DNA from: Lachnospiraceae bacterium
Lineage (GTDB): Bacteria > Bacillota > Clostridia > Lachnospirales > Lachnospiraceae
Assembly (NCBI GenBank): GCA_021199395.1
Contig: JAJQIE010000179.1
Location: 1-18,210, forward strand
Direction: 5' to 3'
Length of the DNA stretch: 18,210 nucleotides
In this document: in pieces, positions 7,447 to 14,436 of the stretch
How positions within the stretch are numbered: the first letter of the stretch is position 1
How the letters are laid out: each line of letters begins with the position of its first letter
Notes under the pieces: model-generated
What the model saw: only the letters and a program-made list of their open reading frames with translations
The model's database searches: none
What the model was told of the DNA's origin: nothing
Position numbers and translations under genes: made by a program

Positions 7447-8223
7447 TTACCATAATTGCTGTGCGATAAATTTCAGCTGGTTTTTACATTTATCTACTGA
7501 TTTATTTACGCTCACACGCACTCTGTCAATTACTTTTGTTTCCCCCTCCTGTAATAGCTGCATTGGTTTCGACTCGATGGAAGATATACGTCCGGATCCG
7601 AGAAAATCATCAAGCATGAATAAATGATTTTCAGGAGTATTTGTGGATAAAAGCGTTCTGTGTTTGGAAAGAATATCATAAACCTTTTTCAGATAAACTT
7701 TGGTCTGCTTATTTGGTTCATTTCTGGCGTCGGCAACAGTTGACCATCCGCAATGCGTCAATACTACCATCTGTATTTTTGGAACATTGAGGTCATTATC
7801 AGGAAGATATTTTCTGAATTCACTTTGAGGGCTGCTTAGTGTATTGATCAATAATTCAAGAGATTTAATGGATTGTTGATCTGTCCTTACCGGTATGATC
7901 AGGGCGTCTGCCGCATACAAGGAAAGCTGAGTGGCTCCTGCAAAAAATGGAGAGGTATCTATGATACATTTATCCAGATTATTTTCAGAAAGCTCTCTGT
8001 TAATTTCTGTCTGTAATGAATAAAGAATGCTTTTTAAGGCCTGTTCACGCTGTGCGGGCTGTAATCCGGACGTCTGATTAATTGCGGTAATTAATTGAGA
8101 AGGCAATAAGTATAATTCCTCAGAAGAAGGAATATAGTAGTTATTTCGTATTGAAAAATAAGGATTTGTAGCCCCAATATAGGAAGCTACTCTGCCTGTG
8201 AAAAAGAAAATACCTCTTGACAA
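7447..8223 (-). pseudogene. ParA-like partition ATPase, N-terminally truncated (no P-loop)
   Basis: An open frame of 258 codons. The region KCIIDTSPFFAGAT (about residues 85-98) is the ParA/MinD-type switch/Walker B strand with Asp89, followed by AADALIIPVRTDQQSIKSL, which is characteristic of ParA ATPases. The deviant Walker A (KGGVGKT-like), normally within the first 20 residues, is missing. The frame begins with a TTG only, has no ATG, and upstream runs into a stop at 8278-8280 inside the metK riboswitch, so there is no room for the lost domain. Base composition is clearly more AT-rich than its neighbours. No ParB, relaxase or replication gene is near. It is most likely the residue of an integrative element or plasmid; a functional P-loop-less protein is the alternative. 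Confidence 0.7.
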
Positions 8224-8245
8224 TACTACTGAAAAGCAGTACCTT
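8217..8245 (+). promoter_or_regulatory. Candidate metK promoter
   Basis: A perfect TTGACA at 8217-8222 is followed after 17 bases by a poor -10 candidate, TACCTT at 8240-8245; a better-looking TATACC lies a few bases further on but with a 22-base spacer. Its place directly upstream of the SAM riboswitch fits the metK transcript. The -10 assignment is uncertain. Confidence 0.35.
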
Positions 8246-8276
8246 ATACCTCGTACAGATGAACAAAGGCTTTTCT

Positions 8277-8399
8277 CTTATTCAGAGTGGTGGAGATACA
8301 AAGGATCTGTGAAGCCACGGCAACCCCGGCGAAGGACGTCCGATGAAGGATGGAGCGTTCGGAAGGTGCCAACCTGAGCGAGTAAACTCGAACAATAAG
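8277..8399 (+). ncRNA. SAM-I (S-box) riboswitch aptamer
   Basis: The leader matches the SAM-I consensus. P1 is formed by CTTATT (8277-8282) and AATAAG (8394-8399). Next come the AGAG/GTGG strand, the conserved GAAGCCACGGCAACC core at about 8311-8325, and AGGTGCCAACCT at about 8364-8375 for the J3/4-P4 region. SAM binding stabilises P1 and lets the following terminator form, switching off metK, which is a standard target. Nothing in the core looks damaged. Confidence 0.95.
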
Positions 8400-8422
8400 G
8401 GGATTTGATGATTGAATGATTG

Positions 8423-8449
8423 AGTCCGCTTTATCGGCGGGCTTTTTTG
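8423..8449 (+). terminator. SAM riboswitch expression-platform terminator
   Basis: A stem AGTCCGC (8423-8429) pairs with GCGGGCT (8437-8443) around a seven-base loop and is followed at once by a run of six T's. It sits 23 bases after the aptamer P1 and 94 bases before metK, as expected for SAM-dependent premature termination. Confidence 0.9.
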
Positions 8450-8543
8450 TATAACAGGAAAGCTGTCCGAACTTCTCTATTATACAAAAAGTTATTCTAT
8501 AAATGGTAAAAACTCCGGAGAAAAGCGCAATTACAGAGAAAGG

Positions 8544-9740
8544 ATGAAAAAAGTGGACAGATTTTTATTTACTTCGGAATCGGTAACAGAGGGACATCCG
8601 GATAAGATGTGCGATCAGATTTCAGATGCGGTGCTGGATGCGCTGCTTGAGCAGGATCCGATGAGCCGCGTGGCGTGCGAGACTGCTACGACAACCGGGC
8701 TTGTGCTTGTCATGGGTGAGATATCCACAAAGGCCTATGTGGATATCCAGAAGATTGTGCGCGATACGGTGCGTGAAATCGGCTATACCAGAGGAAAGTA
8801 TGGATTTGACGCGGACACCTGTGGTGTGATTACCGCGATTGACGAGCAGTCGCCGGATATCGCGATGGGGGTGGATAAGGCGCTGGAAGCGAAGGAAAAC
8901 CGGATGAGCGATGATGAGATTGAAGCGATCGGAGCCGGGGATCAGGGTATGATGTTTGGATACGCCACAAATGAAACGGAGGAATATATGCCGTATCCAA
9001 TTTCGCTGGCACATAAGCTGGCGCGCCAGCTGACAAAGATTCGCAAGGACGGTACGCTCCCTTATCTGAGACCGGATGGAAAGACACAGGTGACGGTAGA
9101 ATATGATGAGAACGGCAGGCCGTTCCGGCTGGACGCGGTTGTGCTTTCGACGCAGCATGACCCGGATGTGTCACAGGAGCAGATTCATGAGGATATCAGA
9201 AAATACGTGTTTGATGTGATTCTTCCGCAGGATATGGTTGACGAAAATACAAAATTTTTTGTAAATCCGACCGGAAGATTTGTGGTCGGCGGGCCGAACG
9301 GCGACAGTGGACTGACGGGACGCAAGATTATCGTAGATACCTATGGCGGATACGCGAGACACGGCGGCGGCGCTTTCTCAGGAAAAGACTGCACAAAGGT
9401 AGACCGTTCCGCAGCATACGCGGCGCGCTATGTGGCGAAGAATATCGTAGCCGCGGGACTGGCGGACAAATGTGAGATTCAGCTTTCCTACGCGATTGGC
9501 GTGGCAAGGCCGACGTCGATTATGATAGATACCTTCGGCACCGGCAGGATTTCTGACGAAAAGCTGACAGAGATTGTCCGTGAGAATTTTGACCTGCGTC
9601 CGGCTGGCATTATCAAAATGCTGGATCTGCGCCGTCCGATTTATAAACAGACGGCGGCATACGGACATTTTGGAAGAAATGATCTGGATCTTCCATGGGA
9701 AAAGACCGACCGCGCGGAGATCCTGAAGAAGTACCTGTAA
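8544..9740 (+). CDS. metK: S-adenosylmethionine synthetase
   Basis: 398 residues from the ATG at 8544, the standard family length. It makes SAM from methionine and ATP in the cytosol. Seen motifs are [14 protein letters not shown] at the N-terminus (His18, Asp20, Lys21 by this start), [12 protein letters not shown] near residues 130-141 and the P-loop-like GGGAFSGKD near 274-282, all hallmarks of MetK. The start is debatable. The ATG at 8544 directly abuts AAAGG, leaving poor spacing, whereas an in-frame GTG at 8553 would have AAAGGA eight bases upstream and give an N-terminus [10 protein letters not shown], closer to known MetK proteins. Control is by the SAM-I riboswitch directly upstream. 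It is followed after 30 bases by an aldo/keto reductase. Confidence 0.97.
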   Translation: MKKVDRFLFTSESVTEGHPDKMCDQISDAVLDALLEQDPMSRVACETATTTGLVLVMGEISTKAYVDIQKIVRDTVREIGYTRGKYGFDADTCGVITAIDEQSPDIAMGVDKALEAKENRMSDDEIEAIGAGDQGMMFGYATNETEEYMPYPISLAHKLARQLTKIRKDGTLPYLRPDGKTQVTVEYDENGRPFRLDAVVLSTQHDPDVSQEQIHEDIRKYVFDVILPQDMVDENTKFFVNPTGRFVVGGPNGDSGLTGRKIIVDTYGGYARHGGGAFSGKDCTKVDRSAAYAARYVAKNIVAAGLADKCEIQLSYAIGVARPTSIMIDTFGTGRISDEKLTEIVRENFDLRPAGIIKMLDLRRPIYKQTAAYGHFGRNDLDLPWEKTDRAEILKKYL

Positions 9741-9770
9741 AATTCTGCGGAAAACCTGATGAGGTGAAGG

Positions 9771-10685
9771 ATGAAAACAGTTGATTACGGATGCGGCGTA
9801 GATGCCTCAGCGGTTGTTCTGGGGTGTATGCGGATTGCACAGATGGAAAAAAAGAAACTGGCAGAGCTGATCAATATCGCTCTGGACTGTGGCGTCAATA
9901 CGTTTGACCATGCGGATATTTATGGCGGCGGAAAATCAGAAGAGCTGTTTGGACAGGTACTGGCTGAGACGCCTTCCCTGAGAGAGAAGCTGTTCATTCA
10001 GTCGAAATGCGGAATTCGTTCAGAAATGTACGATTTTTCAAAGGAACATATTCTGAATTCCGTGGATGGAATTTTAAAACGTCTGAATACGGATTATCTG
10101 GATCTGCTGATTTTGCACAGGCCTGATATCCTCATGGATGCGAATGAGGTGGCGGAGGCTTTTGACCGGCTTGCGGCTCAGGGAAAGGTAAGACGGTTTG
10201 GCGTCAGCAATATGAATCCAATGCAGATTGCGCTGCTGCAAAGCGCGCAGAAGGAAAAGCTGGCAGTGAACCAGCTGCAGCTCAGTCTTGCGCACACGTT
10301 TATCCTGGATGAAGGGGTGAATGTGAATATGCCGGATACTTCCGGTATGGTGTCAAGCGGCAGCGTTCTGGATTATTGCAGGCTGAATGAAATCGGTATT
10401 CAGAGCTGGTCTTCGCTTCAATATGGGTTTTTTGAAGGAACCTTTCTTGGAAATGAAAAATACCCGGAGCTGAACAGACAGCTGGATTTACTGGCTGAGA
10501 AATATGAAGCTGCGCCTGGGGCGATCGCCATTGCCTGGATTTTGAGAATACCAGGCGTAAATCAGGCGGTTATTGGAACTACGAAAACAGATCGTGTCCG
10601 CGAGCTGGCGGAAGCGTCTGAGATAAAGCTGACAGGAAAAGAATGGTATGAGCTTTATCTGAGTGCCGGAAATCGGCTTCCGTAG
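9771..10685 (+). CDS. Aldo/keto reductase (YdhF-like)
   Basis: 304 residues. An NADPH-dependent oxidoreductase of the (beta/alpha)8 aldo/keto reductase family. The catalytic tetrad is visible: Asp46 and Tyr51 in TFDHADIYGGG, Lys79 in IQSKCGI, and His116 in LLILHRPD. FGVSNM and VIGTTKTDR, the cofactor-binding regions, are also present. Its overall pattern resembles the YdhF-type subgroup. It starts 30 bases after metK, with GAGGTGAAGG just before the ATG, so it can be co-transcribed and thus SAM-controlled. No functional link to SAM metabolism is evident. The physiological carbonyl substrate is unknown. Confidence 0.92.
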   Translation: MKTVDYGCGVDASAVVLGCMRIAQMEKKKLAELINIALDCGVNTFDHADIYGGGKSEELFGQVLAETPSLREKLFIQSKCGIRSEMYDFSKEHILNSVDGILKRLNTDYLDLLILHRPDILMDANEVAEAFDRLAAQGKVRRFGVSNMNPMQIALLQSAQKEKLAVNQLQLSLAHTFILDEGVNVNMPDTSGMVSSGSVLDYCRLNEIGIQSWSSLQYGFFEGTFLGNEKYPELNRQLDLLAEKYEAAPGAIAIAWILRIPGVNQAVIGTTKTDRVRELAEASEIKLTGKEWYELYLSAGNRLP

Positions 10686-10731
10686 CACGTGGGGAACTCT
10701 GCAAAAACGAAAAGGGATATTTTAAAGGAAC

Positions 10732-10750
10732 AGGGCTGCTTTGCAGCCCT
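10732..10750 (+). terminator. Hairpin after the metK-aldo/keto reductase unit
   Basis: An eight-base perfect stem AGGGCTGC / GCAGCCCT with a TTT loop is followed by the moderately U-rich ATACTTTATAAAAAATTT. It lies 46 bases after the reductase stop and before a new promoter. It is a probable intrinsic terminator. Confidence 0.7.
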
Positions 10751-10810
10751 ATACTTTATAAAAAATTTAGAAATTAATCTTTTTCTTTAGAGGAAATGTA
10801 ACGTTTCATA

Positions 10811-10819
10811 TGTTATACT
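10811..10819 (+). promoter_or_regulatory. Extended -10 promoter for the two-component operon
   Basis: TGTTATACT at 10811-10819 fits an extended -10 (TG, one base, TATACT). No good -35 is present about 17 bases upstream (AGGAAA). The kinase start is 47 bases downstream. The AACGTT palindrome just upstream could be a regulator site, but this is weak. Confidence 0.5.
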
Positions 10820-10865
10820 TATCGAAAATAGCGTTTACCGCGCTGGGGAATTTCCGGGTGATGGA

Positions 10866-12362
10866 ATGAAATTAAAGACAAGGCTTATCATAGCCTTTTT
10901 CATTATTATTATGGTGCCATTTCTGATGTTTGGGATTATTATGCTGGGTGTTTCCAGATATCAGGTGGTTTTGGAAAACAGCTATGGCGTATCTGTTACG
11001 CTTGACAGTATTACGGATTCTATGAAAATCATCAGCTCATCGACGCAGGAGGTTTTTGAGGAGCTTCAGGAACAGATTGCGGAGGACGCGGAGGTCTTTC
11101 TGGATAAAGAGTATCTGGAGGAGATCAATGAAGAACTTTCCGGGAGATATTCTTATCTGCTCGTGAGGAAAGATGATGAGCTTTATTATAAAGGCTCAGA
11201 GGAGGATGTATCCTCTCTGCTTGAAGAACTCCCTTCCTATCGAGAGTCGGGTGATTCTTCCGAGAGCAGTTCCTATATAGCGAATGCTCAGGTATTTGCG
11301 CGCCAGCTGGATGTAGAGTTTGAGGATAGCTCAGAGGGAAGTATTTTTATCATTTCTCCTGTTTATCGGATTATGAGGCAGACGGGGAGGCTTTTTCGGG
11401 ATCTTCTGCTCGCAGTGGCGATCATACTTATTTTTACCGCGCTGATCATGGTGATCTGGATTTATACAGGCGTCAATGTTCCGCTGAAAAAGCTCAGCGA
11501 GGCGACGCATCGGATTAAGGAGAAGGATTTTGATTTTGAACTGGATGTAAAGGGAAATGACGAGATCAGCCTGCTGTGCAGAGATTTTGACGATATGAGA
11601 AGGCAGCTGAAGATGCAGGAGGAGGAGAAGGAGTCCTTCGACCGCCAGAGCAAGGAGCTGATCAGCAATATTTCGCATGACCTGAAAACACCGATTACGG
11701 CAGTGAAGGGCTATGTGGAAGGGATTATGGACGGCGTTGCGGATACGCCGGAGAAGATGGATCGCTATATCCGCACGATTTATATTAAGGCGAACGATAT
11801 GGATCGCCTGATTAATGAGCTGACATTTTATTCCAAAATAGATACGAACCGCATACCTTATACCTTTAACAAGATAGATGTGGTTGAATATTTTGACGAC
11901 TGCGCGGAAGAGGTCGGGCTGGAGATGCACGAGAGAGAAATCCGCTTTTCCTATATAAACAGCGTAGAACCGGGCACACTGGTCATTGCTGACGCAGAGC
12001 AGCTAAAGCGCGTTATCAATAATATTATCGGAAATTCCATAAAATATATGGACAAGCCGAAAAAAGAAGTACAGCTTCGTGTTTTTGATGCCGGAGATTT
12101 TATACAGGCAGAGATAGAGGACAATGGCAAGGGAATCGAAAACAGGGATCTTGTAAATATATTTGACCGGTTTTACCGAACCGATCTGTCGCGAAATTCC
12201 GCCCAGGGAGGAAGCGGGATTGGGCTTTCGATTGTAAAAAAGATTATAGAAGATCATGGCGGAAGAATATGGGCGACCAGCAAGGTGGGAGAGGGGACTA
12301 CCATGCATTTTGTGATCCGGAAATATCAGATTCCTGATATGCAGGGTTCATCCGCAAAGTAA
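10866..12362 (+). CDS. Sensor histidine kinase (HAMP-HisKA-HATPase)
   Basis: 498 residues. A membrane segment lies at about 7-29, an extracytoplasmic sensor at about 30-178, a second membrane segment at about 180-201, HAMP at about 200-255 and a dimerisation/phosphoacceptor domain with His271 in SNISHDLKTPIT. The catalytic domain has the N-box (Asn386 to Asn390 in VINNIIGNSIKYM), the G1 box DNGKGI at 419-424 and the G2 box GGSGIGL at 448-454. The outer sensor is strikingly acidic (many Glu/Asp, for example QEVFEELQEQ and GSEEDVSSLLEEL), so a cation, cationic peptide or pH signal is possible. The cognate regulator lies 140 bases downstream. The start has GGGTGATG upstream, a modest binding site. 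Confidence 0.95.
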   Translation: MKLKTRLIIAFFIIIMVPFLMFGIIMLGVSRYQVVLENSYGVSVTLDSITDSMKIISSSTQEVFEELQEQIAEDAEVFLDKEYLEEINEELSGRYSYLLVRKDDELYYKGSEEDVSSLLEELPSYRESGDSSESSSYIANAQVFARQLDVEFEDSSEGSIFIISPVYRIMRQTGRLFRDLLLAVAIILIFTALIMVIWIYTGVNVPLKKLSEATHRIKEKDFDFELDVKGNDEISLLCRDFDDMRRQLKMQEEEKESFDRQSKELISNISHDLKTPITAVKGYVEGIMDGVADTPEKMDRYIRTIYIKANDMDRLINELTFYSKIDTNRIPYTFNKIDVVEYFDDCAEEVGLEMHEREIRFSYINSVEPGTLVIADAEQLKRVINNIIGNSIKYMDKPKKEVQLRVFDAGDFIQAEIEDNGKGIENRDLVNIFDRFYRTDLSRNSAQGGSGIGLSIVKKIIEDHGGRIWATSKVGEGTTMHFVIRKYQIPDMQGSSAK

Positions 12363-12502
12363 GGATCTGTCGCGAAAGCACTTACCCGGCTTGCATTGCC
12401 TGACGTGCGAATCGCGGATCATAAAAACCAGGCGCGGTTCACAGAATTTTGAGATTACAAAGCGCGATTTACAATAAACAGATACGGCAGGAGGTTTTTC
12501 AG

Positions 12503-13192
12503 ATGAGCAGAATATTGATTGTAGAGGATGAGGTGGAGATTGCCGACCTGGAAAAAGACTATCTGGAGCTGTCCGGGTTTGAGGTAGAGATAGAAACTTC
12601 CGGAGACAGGGGACTGAAGCGATCGCTGGAGGAAGAGTTTGACCTGATCATACTGGATCTGATGCTGCCGGAGATCGATGGATTTGAGATTTGCCGTCAG
12701 ATCAGGGAAAAGAAGAACGTGCCGATTATTATGGTATCAGCAAAGAAGGACGATATCGATAAAATACGGGGTCTTGGGCTCGGCGCGGATGATTATATGA
12801 CAAAGCCCTTCAGCCCAAGTGAGCTGGTAGCGCGGGTAAAAGCTCATCTGGCGCGCTATGAGCGTCTGGTGAACAGCAATATTCAGGAGAACGATATTGT
12901 AGAGATTCGTGGGATCAAAATAGATAAGACAGCGCGCCGCGTGTGGGTCAACGGCGAAGAAAAGAATTTCACGACAAAGGAATTTGACCTGCTCACTTTT
13001 CTGGCGCAGAATCCGAACCATGTGTATACCAAGGAGGAATTGTTCCGAGAGATCTGGGACATGGAGTCCGTTGGCGATATTGCTACCGTGACGGTACACA
13101 TCAAAAAAATCCGCGAGAAGATCGAAAAGCAGTCCTCCAAGCCGGAATACATCGAGACGATATGGGGGGTCGGATATAGATTTAAGATGTAG
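12503..13192 (+). CDS. Response regulator, OmpR/PhoB family
   Basis: 229 residues from the ATG at 12503, which has GGAGG at 12490-12494; an in-frame TTG at 12449 would add 18 residues before the receiver and lacks a binding site. The receiver domain shows the acidic pair in VEDE (8-10), phosphoacceptor Asp52 in LILDLMLP and Lys101 in MTKPFSP. The C-terminal winged-helix domain shows FTTKEFDLLTFLAQ and the terminal IWGVGYRFKM typical of OmpR-type DNA-binding domains. It would be phosphorylated by the kinase encoded just upstream and act as a DNA-binding activator or repressor. Its targets are not visible in the window. Confidence 0.96.
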   Translation: MSRILIVEDEVEIADLEKDYLELSGFEVEIETSGDRGLKRSLEEEFDLIILDLMLPEIDGFEICRQIREKKNVPIIMVSAKKDDIDKIRGLGLGADDYMTKPFSPSELVARVKAHLARYERLVNSNIQENDIVEIRGIKIDKTARRVWVNGEEKNFTTKEFDLLTFLAQNPNHVYTKEELFREIWDMESVGDIATVTVHIKKIREKIEKQSSKPEYIETIWGVGYRFKM

Positions 13193-13240
13193 TATCATAC
13201 CCTTTTGTCGCTTAAATCATAAAATAACTCAATTATTTAG

Positions 13241-13269
13241 TTGTGGCGTTTGATATTTTGCGGTATACT
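13241..13269 (+). promoter_or_regulatory. Candidate promoter for the phosphofructokinase-dnaX unit
   Basis: TATACT at 13264-13269 with TTGTGG at 13241-13246 gives a 17-base spacer. The -35 is only a half match to TTGACA. It would leave a leader of about 80 bases before the phosphofructokinase start. Confidence 0.45.
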
Positions 13270-13355
13270 TTTATGTAACAGGGAAATCCTTCGGGACAGA
13301 GATACTTGCGAAAGGCGCGGATGTACCTGAAATACAGAAAAGGATGTGAATATCA

Positions 13356-14429
13356 ATGAAACGAATTGGTCTGCTGACAAGCGGCGGTGACTGCCAGGCT
13401 CTGAATGCAACTATGCGCGGAGTGGTAAAAGGTCTGTCAAGCAATCTGAGCGAGCTTGAGGTTTACGGATTTATGAACGGTTATAAGGGGCTGATTTATG
13501 GGGATTACCGTCTGCTGACCTCCAGTGACTTTTCCGGTATTCTGACAAAGGGCGGTACGATTCTCGGATCATCGAGACAGCCGTTCAAGCAGATGCGCGA
13601 GCCGGGCGAGAAGGGTCTGGACAAGGTAGAGTCGATGAAGCAGAATTATTATAAGCTGCGTCTGGACTGTCTGGTGATCCTGGGCGGCAACGGTACACAG
13701 AAGACCGCGAACCTGCTGCGGGAGGAAGGGCTGAATATTATCCATCTTCCCAAGACGATTGACAACGATATCTTTGGAACGGATATGACCTTCGGATTTT
13801 ACAGCGCGGTAAATGTCGCGACTGACGCGATAGACCGGATTCATACGACCGCGGCTTCTCATAACCGTGTCTTTATCGTGGAGGTTATGGGACACAAGGT
13901 AGGCTGGCTGACCTTATACGCCGGTATTGCGGGCGGCGCAGATATTATCCTGATTCCGGAGATCCCATATGATATTAAAAAGGTCGTGGCTGCGATTGAC
14001 AAGAGGACACAGGCCGGAAAAGGCTTCACCGTGATTGCCGTAGCCGAGGGCGCGATTTCGAAAAAGGACGCGAAGCTGAGTAAGAAGGAATACGCGAAAA
14101 AGCTTCAGCAGAGAGGAAATGCTTCGATCGCCCATGAGCTGGCGGATGAGATCAAGGCGGCGAACGGGCCGGAGGTGCGCATTACGATTCCGGGGCATAC
14201 GCAGCGAGGCGGCAGCCCATGTCCGTATGACCGTGTGCTGTCTACCCGTATCGGCCTGAAGTGCGCGGAAATGATCCTGAATGAGGAATATGGCTACATG
14301 GTCGGTATCGTTAATAATAAAATGAAGAAGGTTCCGCTTGGGGAAGTGGCAGGAAAGCTGAAAACGATCTCGCCTAAGGATGAGATGATCGCAGAGGCAA
14401 AGCTGATGGACATTTGTTTTGGAGATTGA
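13356..14429 (+). CDS. 6-phosphofructokinase with mixed ATP/PPi signature
   Basis: 357 residues. A glycolytic enzyme that phosphorylates fructose 6-phosphate. Motifs are LTSGGDCQALNA (8-19), GGNGT (110-114), PKTIDND (132-138) with catalytic Asp136, MGHKVGWLTL and the substrate-binding GHTQRGGSP. Against E. coli PfkA numbering, residue 104 is Gly (ATP type) but residue 124 is Lys (Lys133 here, PPi type), and the metal-site Asp103 is Asn. This places it outside the classical bacterial ATP-PFK group, among mixed-signature enzymes of PPi-type ancestry. It is probably ATP-dependent because of Gly104, though this needs assay. The start has AAAAGGATGTGA upstream. It ends seven bases before dnaX, so co-transcription is likely. 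Confidence 0.93.
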   Translation: MKRIGLLTSGGDCQALNATMRGVVKGLSSNLSELEVYGFMNGYKGLIYGDYRLLTSSDFSGILTKGGTILGSSRQPFKQMREPGEKGLDKVESMKQNYYKLRLDCLVILGGNGTQKTANLLREEGLNIIHLPKTIDNDIFGTDMTFGFYSAVNVATDAIDRIHTTAASHNRVFIVEVMGHKVGWLTLYAGIAGGADIILIPEIPYDIKKVVAAIDKRTQAGKGFTVIAVAEGAISKKDAKLSKKEYAKKLQQRGNASIAHELADEIKAANGPEVRITIPGHTQRGGSPCPYDRVLSTRIGLKCAEMILNEEYGYMVGIVNNKMKKVPLGEVAGKLKTISPKDEMIAEAKLMDICFGD

Positions 14430-14436
14430 TTCAGGT

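Noticed and set aside
12449..12502. An N-terminal extension of the response regulator from a TTG
   Set aside because: The receiver domain begins right after the ATG at 12503, which has its own GGAGG. The added 18 residues fit no family member.
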